Below, piece after piece: positions 1 to 11,912 of a stretch of 64,000 nucleotides of DNA. Location of the stretch: assembly GCA_016808115.1 (NCBI GenBank), contig JAEQBH010001383.1, forward strand, positions 124,001 through 188,000, given 5' to 3'. This stretch comes from Tetrastigma voinierianum. Its lineage: Eukaryota > Streptophyta > Magnoliopsida > Vitales > Vitaceae. The notes under the pieces were generated by a model. It was not told where the DNA came from and searched no databases. It was given only the letters and a program-made list of their open reading frames with translations. Every line of letters starts with the position of its first letter. The stretch's first letter is position 1. The translations under genes and the position numbers were made by a program.

Positions 1-592
1 GGATTACCTCCAAAGAAGGAAGTAAACTTCATGAGTAAGTCACACCTCAGTGCGTCGCCCATTCTATAACCATAGGATCGGCGCCCGAGTTAGGTCGAAG
101 CTAAGTCGAATCGGATTTTCTGGAGGACTATGGATTGACGCCTCTTCATGAGGCGGCCTGGACTTTGTTTGCCGAGGGACAAACTTTCACCGAACAGTTC
201 TCAAACGTGGCTTTGGCTAGAAGGAATGGGATCTGATGTCATGGCTGACTGTGTGCTGCGCGCGGGGTTTCGGCGGTTCAGCGCTTCCGGTTCTCACTGG
301 AACGCAATCGTGTAGAGGAACCTGGGGAACAGCTACCCGGGCGTTCGCTTTTGCCATGATTATCACTATCTGTTCTTCGGAGTTCTGCCGGAGAGGCGGT
401 TGCCAGCGCGTAGGCGTTTTGCCAGATGCGGTATGGGCACTTCGACTTCATAGTGATGCCCTTCGGATTTAATGAATGCGCTAGTGAAATTCAGGGATCT
501 CAGGTATGGGGTTTGCCAACCCTATCTAGATCAGCTTGTAGTAGTCTTTGTGGAAAGATATTTTGATCTACCCTGAAACATAGGAGGATCAA
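1..592 (+). pseudogene. Ty3/gypsy chromovirus pol, N-terminal and palm part of reverse transcriptase (broken)
   Basis: Decayed reverse transcriptase of a plant Ty3/gypsy retrotransposon that begins left of the window. Seen in several frames: a start resembling the D-L-P-P-x-K-E segment at 3-30, a GYHQL-like stretch near 355-370, RYGHFDFIVMPFG at 429-467 (the conserved RYGHYEFxVMPFGL block), QPYLDQLVVVFV at 517-552, and then the catalytic box as VE-DILIYPET with a one-base insertion. The first aspartate of the usual VDD is replaced by E. Frameshifts occur about every 50-100 bases, so no protein can be made. The pol sequence stops at 592 and resumes at 2309 on the far side of an inserted LTR. 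The family normally makes cDNA from the element RNA in cytoplasmic particles. The lineage is probably Tekay/Del-like, judged from the LTR at 3743. Confidence 0.85.
588..592. repeat. Left 5-bp target site duplication (ATCAA) of the solo LTR
   Basis: ATCAA directly before the LTR TG at 593. It is identical to 2304-2308, which directly follows the LTR end CA at 2303. Confidence 0.85.
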
Positions 593-924
593 TGATTAGT
601 GCACAAAAAGTGCTATTTTGAGCCCTATTCAAGATAGGTTTTGAGTGCTTTTCGTGCCCAATCACCATCAATTAAACTTGATTGATGTGTTCAGGTCCGC
701 CCTAGGTTCCACGATGCCATTTCAGTTTGTTTTTGGTGATTTCGCGAGTCTTTTAAAAATTTACCCTCGGCCATTATCATTCAAGTTTGGTAAACAAGTT
801 ATTGTCTTCGAATACGGGAGGATTTACAATGTTTCAACCATCAAAAATGAAGGAATACTCATAAGTGGATTTGAAGGAAGGAGGGATCTGCAGTGGGGAT
901 CGTGCATTTGGATCTGATAAGCGA

Positions 925-1330
925 AAGCGAGAATTTTAAATTTATGATTGCGAAAATTTCGCTAGGACTGCGAAAATTTCGCAATCATAGCGAAAATTTA
1001 CTTAATCATATGAAATTTATAATCTAGCAGTGAGAATTTAGCTAGGCTAGCGAGATTTAAGCTAGCTAGCGAGAATTTCTTGTGCCTAGCAAAATTCCCG
1101 ATTTCGCTATCTCACCTGGAATTTAAGCTAGGCTAAGCGAGGGAATTTGGCTAACTAAGAGGGAATGATTCCCTTTGTTGATAGCGGGAATTTCTCAGTT
1201 TAAATATCTCTGTGGGAATTTACATTAGACTAAGCGGGAATTTAAACTAGGCTAACGAAGAATTTCGCTAGACTAAGCGAGGAATTTTGGCTAATAACTA
1301 GTGAAATTCACTGCTATACTTGAGAATTCT
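925..1330 (+). repeat. GCGAAATTTCGC-type short repeats in the Athila-like LTR
   Basis: Many degenerate copies of a near-palindromic word, for example GCGAAAATTTCGC at 950-962 and 970-982, interleaved with GCTAGGCTAGCGAGA-type stretches. The same word family recurs at the matching place in the other two LTR copies (54150-54320 and 62700-62965). Confidence 0.75.
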
Positions 1331-1448
1331 TTGCCTGTGATTTTGGTGTTCTTGATCCCAAAACAACCAGTTTATGTATTACCATTTTGGCCCTTAAATA
1401 TAAAGCCAATATTTTAGGCAATTTTAATGATACCACTTTAGGTTGTAC

Positions 1449-1456
1449 TATATAAA
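1449..1456 (+). promoter_or_regulatory. TATA box of the solo LTR
   Basis: TATATAAA, followed about 90 bases later by a pyrimidine-rich leader. It aligns in position with TATATAAG at 54438 and TATATAGA at 63118 in the related LTRs, which supports it as the RNA start region (U3-R border). Confidence 0.6.
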
Positions 1457-2303
1457 CCCCACAAACCTTAACCCTAAGCAACTTTTCATTCATACTATTA
1501 AATCCCAGCTTGCCATTTTAGGTTATAGTTTTCCTCTCTTATACTCTCTTCATTTTCTCTCATTTTCTTGGCTGAACATCCCACTTTGAGGATGACAACT
1601 CATGAGATGTTTGGCTAAGCCTAACACTACATGAAGAGGAGGTCAACACAGTCAGGAGGTTTGGAGTAAGGTTTCATGCCCTCTCATTTATCACACTACA
1701 TTTATGAGCATTTAAGCTCCACGCATCTCACCACACCAGGTTAGAACCTTCTAGATCCGGCCTGCTTGATGTGTATTTAGCAACCGTGAGATTTACGGTG
1801 GATGCTTAATCTTAGATCCTGCTGTCATCCGCTTGGTTGTCTCCTATTGGTGCATTAGGTTGCCTCTTTGACCATGTGTACCTGCTTGTTGGGACTTGAA
1901 TGCTCAGCGAATGCCATACCTCATGAGTTTAGGTTTTGTTGCCAATCGAGAGTCGGTTTGAAATGACTATATGTCATTATCCTCAATGCGAGGAAACAAA
2001 CCCGAGGGCATGAATACACCTTAAAAATCCAATCCAGTGACCCAAAACTTCAAGGAGTCTTCTTTTCTAAATTTTCCTTTAATTTATATGCAGTTTACAA
2101 CCATCATTGCCTTTGTTTTTGAAGCAAAACCCAAAATCCAAAGAAATACCATTTTCAACTCCGCGCACTTCTCATTTCACGAAAGAAGCCCATCCCGTGT
2201 TCGGCCCTGAACCACTATCTGCCGGTAGCTTGACTACGGCAGTAGGAGGAACATAGGATACAAATTTTGTTGATTCCGGATCACCCTACTGTGGCACGAA
2301 TCA

Positions 2304-2308
2304 ATCAA
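2304..2308. repeat. Right 5-bp target site duplication (ATCAA) of the solo LTR
   Basis: Identical to 588-592. The interrupted RT reading resumes just after it. Confidence 0.85.
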
Positions 2309-2900
2309 AAAAATCGTTGACAGTTGTTCTTCAGACCTTGCGAGAACATCAGTTGAATGCCAAATTCAAAAAAGAGGAGTCGGCTAACTAAGGTGAGATT
2401 TAAGACATGTAGTATCGGCTTCAGGTATAACTGTGAGTAGCTGCACATATGACAAGGTTGACCGGAGGTCAAGTATGGATAGAACGACGTGTGAGAGGGC
2501 ATTCCAGAAATTAAAAAGGAGGCTTACTTCAGCTTTTGTTCTAAGAGTCCCGAAAAGGGGACAGGGGTATACAATGTGTTGTGATGCCTCGAATGATGGA
2601 CTGGGATGTGTTTTGATGCAGTCCGGGAGGGTAGCAGCTTATGGTTCTCAACAGTTGAAGAATCATGAAGAGCGGATTGCCCATATGACATGGAGTTAGC
2701 GGGCCCATAGCCTGCCTAAGAGTTTGGTGCCACTAATTACATGGAGAACGGTTTAAGGTATTTCTAGACCTCAAGAGTCTAAAGTGTATTTTTTTTTTTT
2801 ATTTACACAACGGGACCTCAAATTGAGGTAGATGTGGTGGCTGATGCATTCAGTCAGAAGTCATCGGGAGCACAGGATAGTGTAGTTTCTCGAAGGTGGC
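2309..2900 (+). pseudogene. Ty3/gypsy chromovirus pol: RT thumb and RNase H (broken)
   Basis: Continuation of the RT interrupted at 592. VVLQTLREHQLNAKFKKEE is read at 2323-2379, followed by a KVRF-x-HVVSASGITV-like stretch to about 2435. The open stretch 2433-2699 carries AFQKLKRRLTSAFVL, then YTMCCDASNDGLGCVLMQ (the RNase H block with its first catalytic aspartate in CDAS) and RVAAYGSQQLKNHEE. VVADAFSQKSSG follows at about 2835-2870, matching the VVADALSRK end of RNase H. RNase H removes the RNA strand during reverse transcription. Frameshifts and stops between these blocks make it non-functional. Order and spacing match a normal chromovirus pol. Confidence 0.85.
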
Positions 2901-3735
2901 AGATGTTGAGTTAGTATGAACATGTCAAAATGGACCTTGTGACTCACTTGCCATGGATATCATAAGAACATGAAGCGGTGTGGGTAATAATGGATGACTC
3001 ACTAAGTCAACACACTTATCGGTTATTACCAAATAACCTTGCTTGGAAGAATTCCATTGGTCATATATTGTCGAATACATGGAGAGTCGGTCTCATCATA
3101 TCGGATTAGGGAATCCGAGTTCAGCGGCGCTCACTATTGGAGGAACTTCCAGAGAGCCATCGGAACGTTGTTGTGGATGAACACCATGTTTCATCTACAT
3201 CTGAGCGACTTGATCGGAAATGGCCATACAAGTGTTAGAGGACATCTTTATGAGCATTAGTCCTAATTGAGATAATGGTAAAGGAAATTAGCCTTGGTGG
3301 GGTTCACCTGCAACAACAGTTGTTAGGTGAGCATATGGGAGGCACTATATGATGCCTTATGTAGGAGATCATGTAGATTCCTTGTTTGTCGGACGAAGGT
3401 GAGAGAGATCCACCAGCGGTTCGGGTGGTTAAGGAAGCACCCTCGGAGATAGTGGACTTGAATAGGGAGGCATCTTCTCACGGCTTGAGCCCGATGAAAG
3501 AGTTCGGGACAATTGATCCGTCTTCTTGAAATTTGATGCTTAAAGATCGTTGGTCAGGTTCGGCAAGCAAGGAGAGTTATTGTCGAGGTATATTGGGCCC
3601 TTCGAGATACTCGAGAGGGTGGAGCATTACGTCACCCAGATTGGCTTTCTGCTTGTTGCCAGTGTCAGGGGTATTCCACGTCTCCATGCTCCGAAGGTAC
3701 ACTCCAGATCCAACTCATGTAGTGGATTGAGGAGA
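2901..3735 (+). pseudogene. Ty3/gypsy chromovirus integrase (broken)
   Basis: Remains of the integrase that follows RNase H in the same polyprotein. Recognisable pieces are SEMAIQVLEDIFMS at 3214-3255 (the SERTIQxLEDMLRA block after the last catalytic glutamate), a YGRRCRSP-like piece near 3355-3385, and the C-terminal module in two frames: VRFGKQGELLSRYIGPFEILERV from 3553 and FHVSMLRRYTPDPTHVVD at 3677-3730, which ends at a stop. The zinc-binding HHCC part is not recognisable. No chromodomain is visible, and the reading ends just before the LTR at 3743, as usual for this family. The C-terminal piece is split by a frameshift near 3650. Confidence 0.85.
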
Positions 3736-3742
3736 TATTATG

Positions 3743-6700
3743 TGTAACACCCCAAATTATACCCTAACGGTTTTATAACATGTTTAGGGTATAATAAAAG
3801 TAAAAGTATATTTATCCGAAATAAATTAAAGATAAAATAAAATAGCGAAACGTGGGATTATCTGATAGTTAGGGTAAATTACTAAGTTACCAATATAAGA
3901 CCTAAGGGTCATAAGTTAATAAGTTCATATGCCAAAGTAGAAATATGCATAAGTTAAATCAAGAGTAATAGAGAGTTGGAGTGTGGTGACCCCAGAGCGG
4001 CAGGCAGGTTGGTGGTCGACAGAAACCGGGGGCCTTCGCTTAAATCCATTTAAGTCATTAATCAAGAATCCCTTTAGTTATCGTTTTATTTTAATTTTAG
4101 TTTTCAAAGTGTCGCGATCGAATCCCAGGCTCGACGGTTAGCGGATCAATGGGCCAGTTTACTCAGGCATTCGATTATCATATCAAAACATTTAAAAACT
4201 ATTTTATTAAACTTAAATTTTGTAATTTAGGCTTAATTCTGTTTTGGCAAGCCATAAAACATTTACAATTAACAAAAGATTCATAACGTTTACATTTAAC
4301 AAAATGCCTTTACAAAAATAATGATCCAGAGTTCAAACCGTTTTACAAAATGTCAATGTTCGAAAGAAATGGAGTAATGCATATGTGGAGCTTATCTCGC
4401 AAATTAACTTCTCTATGACTTTGGCTCCTCGATCTTGGGTCTTACGCCGATGTCTATCACTTTCGGTACCTGGAGCTGAGTAAAAACAATCATTTAAGCT
4501 TTTGTTTTCATGCTTAGTGGTTACTATCTGATTCTGTATTCCATTTAGTTCATATAAATCATGCATTTATAAAATAACGCTATGTCTCGATGTAATGTAA
4601 AGATACTTATACAAATACACTTTTCAATACCATCGTTTACGTTGTTCGGTTTGTGATTCCACATATAGCTATAGAATTCGACATCCACGTGATTCGGTTG
4701 GTAGATCTGCTTTTGTTTGTCATTGATAGTAATGTGGTTTCACATTCAATATTACAAGTCTCACATATGACTATAAATTCGACATTCACGGCAGTTCGGT
4801 TGCGGTGAATCTGTCACGATTGTCGTGGTAATGTGATTTCGTTCAATATTCACAGTCTCACATGCTGGCTTCTAGAAGGTAGAGCATTCCGCGGCGATTG
4901 AGTTGGTAGATCACATCTGTACGTCATTCAGTAGCAATGTGATTTCGCATTTGACAAATACGGTTACCTTCATGACAAATTCAGTTGGTGAATCCCGTCA
5001 TGTTGGTCATTCAATAAAACGGTTCAAATCAATTTACTTTTATGCAATAAATTAAACGTAGCTCAAATACCATGCATACATGCCAATATTTATCAAACCA
5101 TTTAAATACTAATCATTTGGAATCAATATATGTGTATGGCCGCAAATAGAGAGCAATATGAGAATAAAGAGCGTGTGGTGAACAAACTAGAATAAGAACA
5201 AGTATAGAACAAACCAATTGCTTGATTACATTTTCTTTCTCGATGTCAATCCTGGAAATTCGAGGTTATCGTCTTCACCGCGCCTAGTCAAAATACAATT
5301 TGGTGATAAAAATCTTAGTGATTAAAGCAAATAATCATGCTAAATGAATATCGCGAGGCAAGCGACTTCGGAGGCCGGCGAGTCTGGATACATTGCAGCT
5401 TAGTCTCATTCTTATTCCTCTAAGAGTCTACTTTACTCATAAATTGGAATCATTTCAATCGGATTATCCTAACTAAAGTTATGACATTTTCATGCCAACT
5501 AGTCGGTTTACCGGATTACACTGGGAACAGTTCGTATTACTAATTTTTCCGGGGTCTTAACTTCATGTTTGACTCTAGGTCTTTGTACTCATTTAAAAGG
5601 TGCTGGGGTTCTATTTCAACTGGAATCACCCAGTCGAAGACACCGAAACTCAGGGTTACGTCGAAACAACCGGACTACTCTATGTTCAAAGCTGGAACCA
5701 GAATTTAGCTTGCACATGGCCCCACTTTGAGTGAATTTTTAGGCCACTTAGGATCAGAATTTGGCGATTCCTATTCTTTAAGTTTGGTTCTCCTTGAAGT
5801 CTATTTTACGTAGCCACTTGAATCACTCAAATCGGATAAGAAATGAACAAGTTATGACCAAAATACGAAAACTAGTGAAGCTGGGTAAAGCGAGAACAGG
5901 GTGTCTTAGGTACACCCCAAGTTATCTGGAGTACACTTTGGCCACAGTGAGGTGTCTTAGGTACACTTTTGTTCATGTACCGGTACACCTTCCAAGTACT
6001 TGATTTTGTTATTTTCTACACTTTGATGCCAATTCACTCCATACAACTTCTATAATTCATAATACCTCAAACCCAACTTGGAATTCATCTAAAAACAATT
6101 CCACAACATAAGTGGTGCTATGGAACCTCAAACCTAAAACCTTAGGTGAAATCCAGAACACTACCTAAGGTCCACCAATTCTTTACCAAGCACATAAGGT
6201 GATGATTCCATGGTTATTTTCCACCAATTGGGGTTTACTCTCATAACCCCAACAATTCAAAGGTTTGTGTGATCTTTGCACACAACCTGACCAAAGACAT
6301 CTAATCTCCATGCAAAGCCCTAGGAATCCAAAATACACTTGATCCTAAGACATACATACCTTGATCCTTCTTGAACTCCTCCTCCAGCACCTTCTTCTTC
6401 CTGTACCTCTTCACTTGCTCTTAGCTCTCTTCTTTTCTCTCACCAATAAATGGAAACCCCTCAACTTCTGGGACCAAATGAATTTTTGGTTTTTGTTTTT
6501 CCCATTATTATAACATCAAGTCTCTTCTAATTACAATTAAGTCCTCAACTCTTAAGATTTGCACATCAACTTATTTTATTTGTATTGTGGCCCATCTCTA
6601 CTCCCTTTTTGATTTTTATCTCCCTTATGACATTTACAATTTTGTCCTTGTTCTAGTGCCAAATTTCCGGGTTCACTAAATTTATCATTTCATAACTTGT

Positions 6701-6747
6701 CAATTTGCAATTTTTAGGAAAAACCTGAGAGTTTGGCTCGATTTATA
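3743..6747 (+). mobile_element. 3' LTR (LTR-C) of the plus-strand chromovirus
   Basis: Starts TGTAACACCCC eight bases after the integrase stop, the standard start of Tekay/Del-type LTRs. A purine-rich GGAGATATTA just upstream fits a polypurine tract. The interior has subrepeats (4640-5020), the GAAGTCTATTTTACGTAGCC ... TTGAATCACTCAAATCGG block (5797-5840) shared with LTR-A and LTR-F, and a CT-rich segment (6380-6450). The end, ...CTCGATTTATA, aligns with the GTGTTACA end of LTR-A. The right border is inferred and abuts inverted LTR-D. Confidence 0.72.
4640..5020 (+). repeat. About 98-bp tandem subrepeats in LTR-C
   Basis: CACATATAGCTATAGAATTC-GACATCCACG near 4662 recurs as CACATATGACTATAAATTC-GACATTCACG near 4762 and more weakly from 4858 (CACATGCTGG...). 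Each unit carries GGTTG(G/C)...GATCTG and TAATGTG(A/G)TTTC words. There are three to four degenerate units. Confidence 0.6.
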
Positions 6748-7417
6748 CCCCAGGAATATAATGAATTCTAGGGTATTTTGAATTACATGGAGGACCAAAG
6801 AGTAATAAAAGAAAGATATTAGAATGAAATAAGGATGAAAATTGTGGAAGAGACAAGTGGCATAAAGGAAAGAGGGAGGAAGTTTCCTCCTTTGAATAGA
6901 AAGTGAAATAAAAAGGGATAAGACCAAAATAAATATCTCATTTTGGTCTTGGAGAGAGAGAGAAGAGAATAGAAAGGAAGAAGAAGAAGAATAAGAAGAG
7001 AAAAGAAAAGAAGAAAGAAGGAAAAGAAAATAGAAGATCACAGGTATGGAATTACTAAATTTGAGTATGGATACATGTCTTGGGTTGTATGGAACTATGA
7101 GTATTGGTATAGAATTTGAGTATAGTTTTGTATGGAAACTATGGGAGTATGGAAGTCTAGTTTTGGTCCTAGACAGGTTTAGATACATGGTTTAAGAACC
7201 CTCTATCTTGTGTACGGTTTTGGGTTAGGAACTCCTAAACTCATTTCGTGTAGGGTTGAGTTGAGAAAAAGAAGTTCAAAGGCTCCTATAGTTGTGTTTT
7301 GGGAGAGAAATTTGGTGCAGTGGAACCAAATAAATTTCCGTCATTTTGATCCTCGTGTGTGGACAGCAGAACTTCTTTTGGGTGATAAAGGGAATTTGAG
7401 TTAAGTCATCTATTAGA

Positions 7418-7695
7418 ATTGTAGCCACATCAATGAACTTGATGTTAGGCTTTTAATTTCCTCGATTTGGACCTCTGTAGACCAAGTTGTGTCCTTTTAC
7501 CGAGGTCCGGCCTCTCAGCTAGATTTGGTGAGGTCAGGATTCGTTAGTTCGGGTCAGCTAGCAAAACCTTAGAACAGGTTTTTGGGTCAGAAATAAAAGA
7601 AATTTGGAAATGCCAGTCATACGGGAAATTGTAGCCACATCAATAAAATTGATTTTAGGCTTTTAATTTCTCAATTCAGACACCCCTGTAGACAG
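7418..7695 (-). repeat. Direct repeat of about 65 bp in LTR-D
   Basis: ATTGTAGCCACATCAATGAA...CTCTGTAGAC at about 7418-7482 recurs at 7631-7695 with roughly 80 percent identity by eye. The period is 213 bp. Confidence 0.65.
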
Positions 7696-7904
7696 GATTA
7701 TGGTCTTTTTACTCTGAATAGTCAAATGGGTGAGAGGGTGACCATAGAATTAGATCAACGAGAGGTCAACCATGAAGTGAAATCCCGGTGAGGTCAGCAA
7801 ACTCATGCGAGGTCGAGCGAGACCTCATGCAGCGAAGGTCAGCAGACCTCATCTATAGGAGTCGGCGGACCTAAATGCAGAAGAAGCTGGCTCGATCACG
7901 GCGC

Positions 7905-8490
7905 TCATTTCGTTCACGAAGAGCTCGCCGTCTGTAGAGCTTCAGAAACTCGTCGGTTAGTCGGCCATTCGAGTTGACTATGTATGACCTCAACTTTGGA
8001 GTCATAACTTCTCGAATCGAACTCCGATTTGGGTGTTCTTGGACTCTATGTCAAATCCCATTGAGTCAGAATCCATCCATATGCCTGAGGAAGGTGCCAA
8101 GATCATCAGAATAGGTGATAGATCAGAAGCTCGTCGAGGTCAGGTCAGCTCGTCGATTCGAGATTGACTACGCATGACCTCCAACCCAGGAAGGTCATAC
8201 CTTCTCAAGTCGAACTTCGGTCGGTGTTCTTGGGCTCTCTGTAAATCCCATTGAGTCAAGAATCCATTCATATTCCTGGGGAGGATAGAAGGTGTCAGAA
8301 CGAGGTGTTAGACCGAGTTTACCGAGGCTCGAGGTCAGCTGGTCATATCGAGGTTGGCTCAAATCACGGGTTTTCATTATGACCTCCATCTTCGGAGGTC
8401 TGCTTCTCGTTCGAACTCCGATTCAAGTGTTCTTGGACTCTATGGGAAGCCCATTGAGTCAAATTCATCAATAAGAATTCATCAATAGAT
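7905..8490 (-). repeat. Three tandem units of about 195 bp in LTR-D
   Basis: Each unit contains a GAGGTCAG-CTCGTCGA stretch, TATGACCTCCA or CTTTGGA, CGAACTCCGATT, GTGTTCTTGGACTCTATG and CCCATTGAGTCA(A)GAATCCAT. The units begin near 7909, 8115 and 8311. They have diverged by small indels. Confidence 0.7.
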
Positions 8491-8621
8491 AGTTTGATAA
8501 GATTGGAACTCATATTAGTTTTGGAAAACATGAAGACAGTAGGTAATTGGCTGTGCAAGTATAATATAAAGATAATATTTACATATAATTTATATTAAAA
8601 TGTAAAGATATTTAATAAATG

Positions 8622-10057
<1,436 letters not shown>

Positions 10058-11178
10058 TAAAAACCTCTAAAATTTAAAAATTTTCTAAAAAGTATAAAAA
10101 TTAAAAATAAATTGTCGAATGGCTCAGAAGCTTCAAAAATTCTTCAGAGTTTGATGATGAAACTACCACGCCGTTGAGTCCGTCTCACCGAAAAACGAGT
10201 AACTAAAAGTTTCGCTAATTCCTGTGCAGTGGAACTTTATGAATTTTTTTGCCAGTATCTAAGAATTTGTAACGGATTTTCTTAAAAACTCGAGTTAAAG
10301 AAATGACTGAAAGGTTCTGCTTAAAATAAATTGAACTCCAGACGAAAAATAAATTGTTTTTGAGACAGAACGAAATCGGAGCCTGTCGCGGACGCCGTGG
10401 CGCAAAGTGGGCCCCACGTCCAACTTAAACATAAAAAGGAAAAGAGAAGAGAAAGATGACATTTTTCTCCCCATTTTGGCAATTCTCGGCAGTGGGCTTG
10501 AGTAGAGAGAGAAATGAGAGAAACTCCTCCTTCTCTCTACGATCTACGAAGATCGAGTGGTCGAAATCTGTCGAGCCAAGATTTAAAGTCTCATCTTATT
10601 CCGACGAGGCCACAGGTACCATGTTACTATCTCTAGAAGATTTCTGCTCGAAGAAGCTAAGAGAAGTCACCCTTCATTAAGATTTACGACGACTAAATTA
10701 CTTCATTGTGCCAAGACTTAAAGCTCGAGTACTCATCGAGGACAATGTGATGACTAAACAAGAATTTCGTCAAGATTCGAAGGAAGTTCTGGGAAGTGGT
10801 CTCGTCTTTACTAGACCAAAGGTTCGTTTCTTCGCCCAAGATAGGAACCTTCCATTGGGCTTATTTCTTTATCTGGGAATGTTGTTTTGTCTCGTTAAGC
10901 TCCTAAAATGCCTACATAACCCGGACACAAAACTCGATTTTTGTTTTGCCATAACGCCCAGTTTAATTTTTGCAGCTTTGAAGCCGATTTTGGGCTGAGC
11001 CTGGGATGAGTTTCAGGTCACATTTATGGTCTATCTGGTGGTCCCACTAGGACAGTTTGTCAGTTTGGTGAAAGAGTTGTTTCGAGACAGCTCTTCGTGT
11101 AGGCAGCATGCAATGGAGCTCCAAATGTGCCTCAGAACGCAATTACAAAGAGTTCAACAACAAAGGCCAATCATTGTT

Positions 11179-11430
11179 CATACGAGGCTCCAACTTCTAC
11201 TAATTATAACTTTCATCTCTAAGCTCGCTGAGTGTTATCGACCCATAAAGCTCCTTTCTGTTCACAATCCATCCATATATAGATGGATAAATTTAACCTA
11301 CATTCGTCCGAAAATGATGAAATGCGAGGGCCCCCGGGCTGTCTCCGCGGCGGTCGCCACTGCTCATACGAGGCTCCAACCCTGGACGACCATAACTTTC
11401 GTCCGGAGTCTGCCGGGTGTTTCACTCTAT
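11179..11430 (+). repeat. Direct repeat in LTR-E, period 186 bp
   Basis: CATACGAGGCTCCAA is identical at 11179 and 11365, followed in both by a degenerate ATAACTTTC(A/G)TC...GCTGAGTGTT or GCCGGGTGTT segment of about 60 bp. Confidence 0.7.
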
Positions 11431-11630
11431 GAAATGATCTTATAGTCTAGAATCTGACCATATGATTCTAAATGGAAATCGTGCTCAAATCCTTGTCAAA
11501 ATTGATTGTTACAATAAGTGCTAATTATCGGGCTGGATGAGGAGTCAGGTGTCAAGTGGCCATTACATGGCAAGTCAGAAAGACCTTAAAGCATGATATG
11601 CCATTAGTTAGCCTAGGAAATGGTGTGTCA

Positions 11631-11912
11631 TTACTTGCCTAGGTAGTGACTTGATGAAATGTTAACATGTGTTTGTGTGATTGATTGAAATGGCATTTCT
11701 TGGTTAGAGGTGTCATGCGGATGTGTGATATGTATTGCAACATATTGAGTTTGTGATGTCTTATTTTCATGTGGACATGGCTATTGCAGCATGTTGTGAC
11801 TAGTTGTGGGCATTATGCGCCATGATGTAACTAGGGATTTAGTATGACATTACTTGTCTAAGTAGTAGTCGGAATGATGTTGATACATGCTTGTTTGATG
11901 TGTTGACATGGA
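11631..11912 (+). repeat. Direct repeat in LTR-E, period 217 bp
   Basis: CATTACTTGCCTAGGTAGTG ... TGATTGAAATGG near 11631 recurs as CATTACTTGTCTAAGTAGTA ... TGTTGACATGG near 11848. Each copy is about 65 bp and degenerate. Confidence 0.6.

Larger units (their letters stand above)
593..2303 (+). mobile_element. Solo LTR of an Athila-like Ty3/gypsy element, 1711 bp
   Basis: Starts TGATTAG and ends GAATCA. Both ends match the LTRs of the Athila element at 53712 and 62384 (TGATTGAG and TGATTAGG starts, GAGAATCA end). The shared interior order is a GCGAAATTT-rich block, a TATA box, a CT-rich leader with TTTTCTCTC, a GAGGATGACAACTC segment, and a GTGTTCGxCC-CCACTATCT-GGTAGCTTGACTA segment near the 3' end. 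It is flanked by a perfect ATCAA duplication and lies inside an RT gene. No primer site or internal domain follows, so it is a solo LTR left by recombination between two LTRs. Confidence 0.88.

Noticed and set aside
236..472. Open frame of 78 aa at the left edge as a separate gene
   Set aside because: It lies across the RT region in another frame. The RT blocks (RYGHFDFIVMPFG) are in different frames of the same strand, so this is a shadow.
6700..7188. 162-aa minus-strand frame rich in Ser, Phe, Leu and Tyr
   Set aside because: It crosses the purine-rich tract of LTR-D. Its composition follows the AGAAGAAG tract and no domain is recognisable.
11026..11445. 139-aa plus-strand frame inside LTR-E
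   Set aside because: No recognisable family. It spans an LTR subrepeat, and such frames occur by chance in an LTR of this length.
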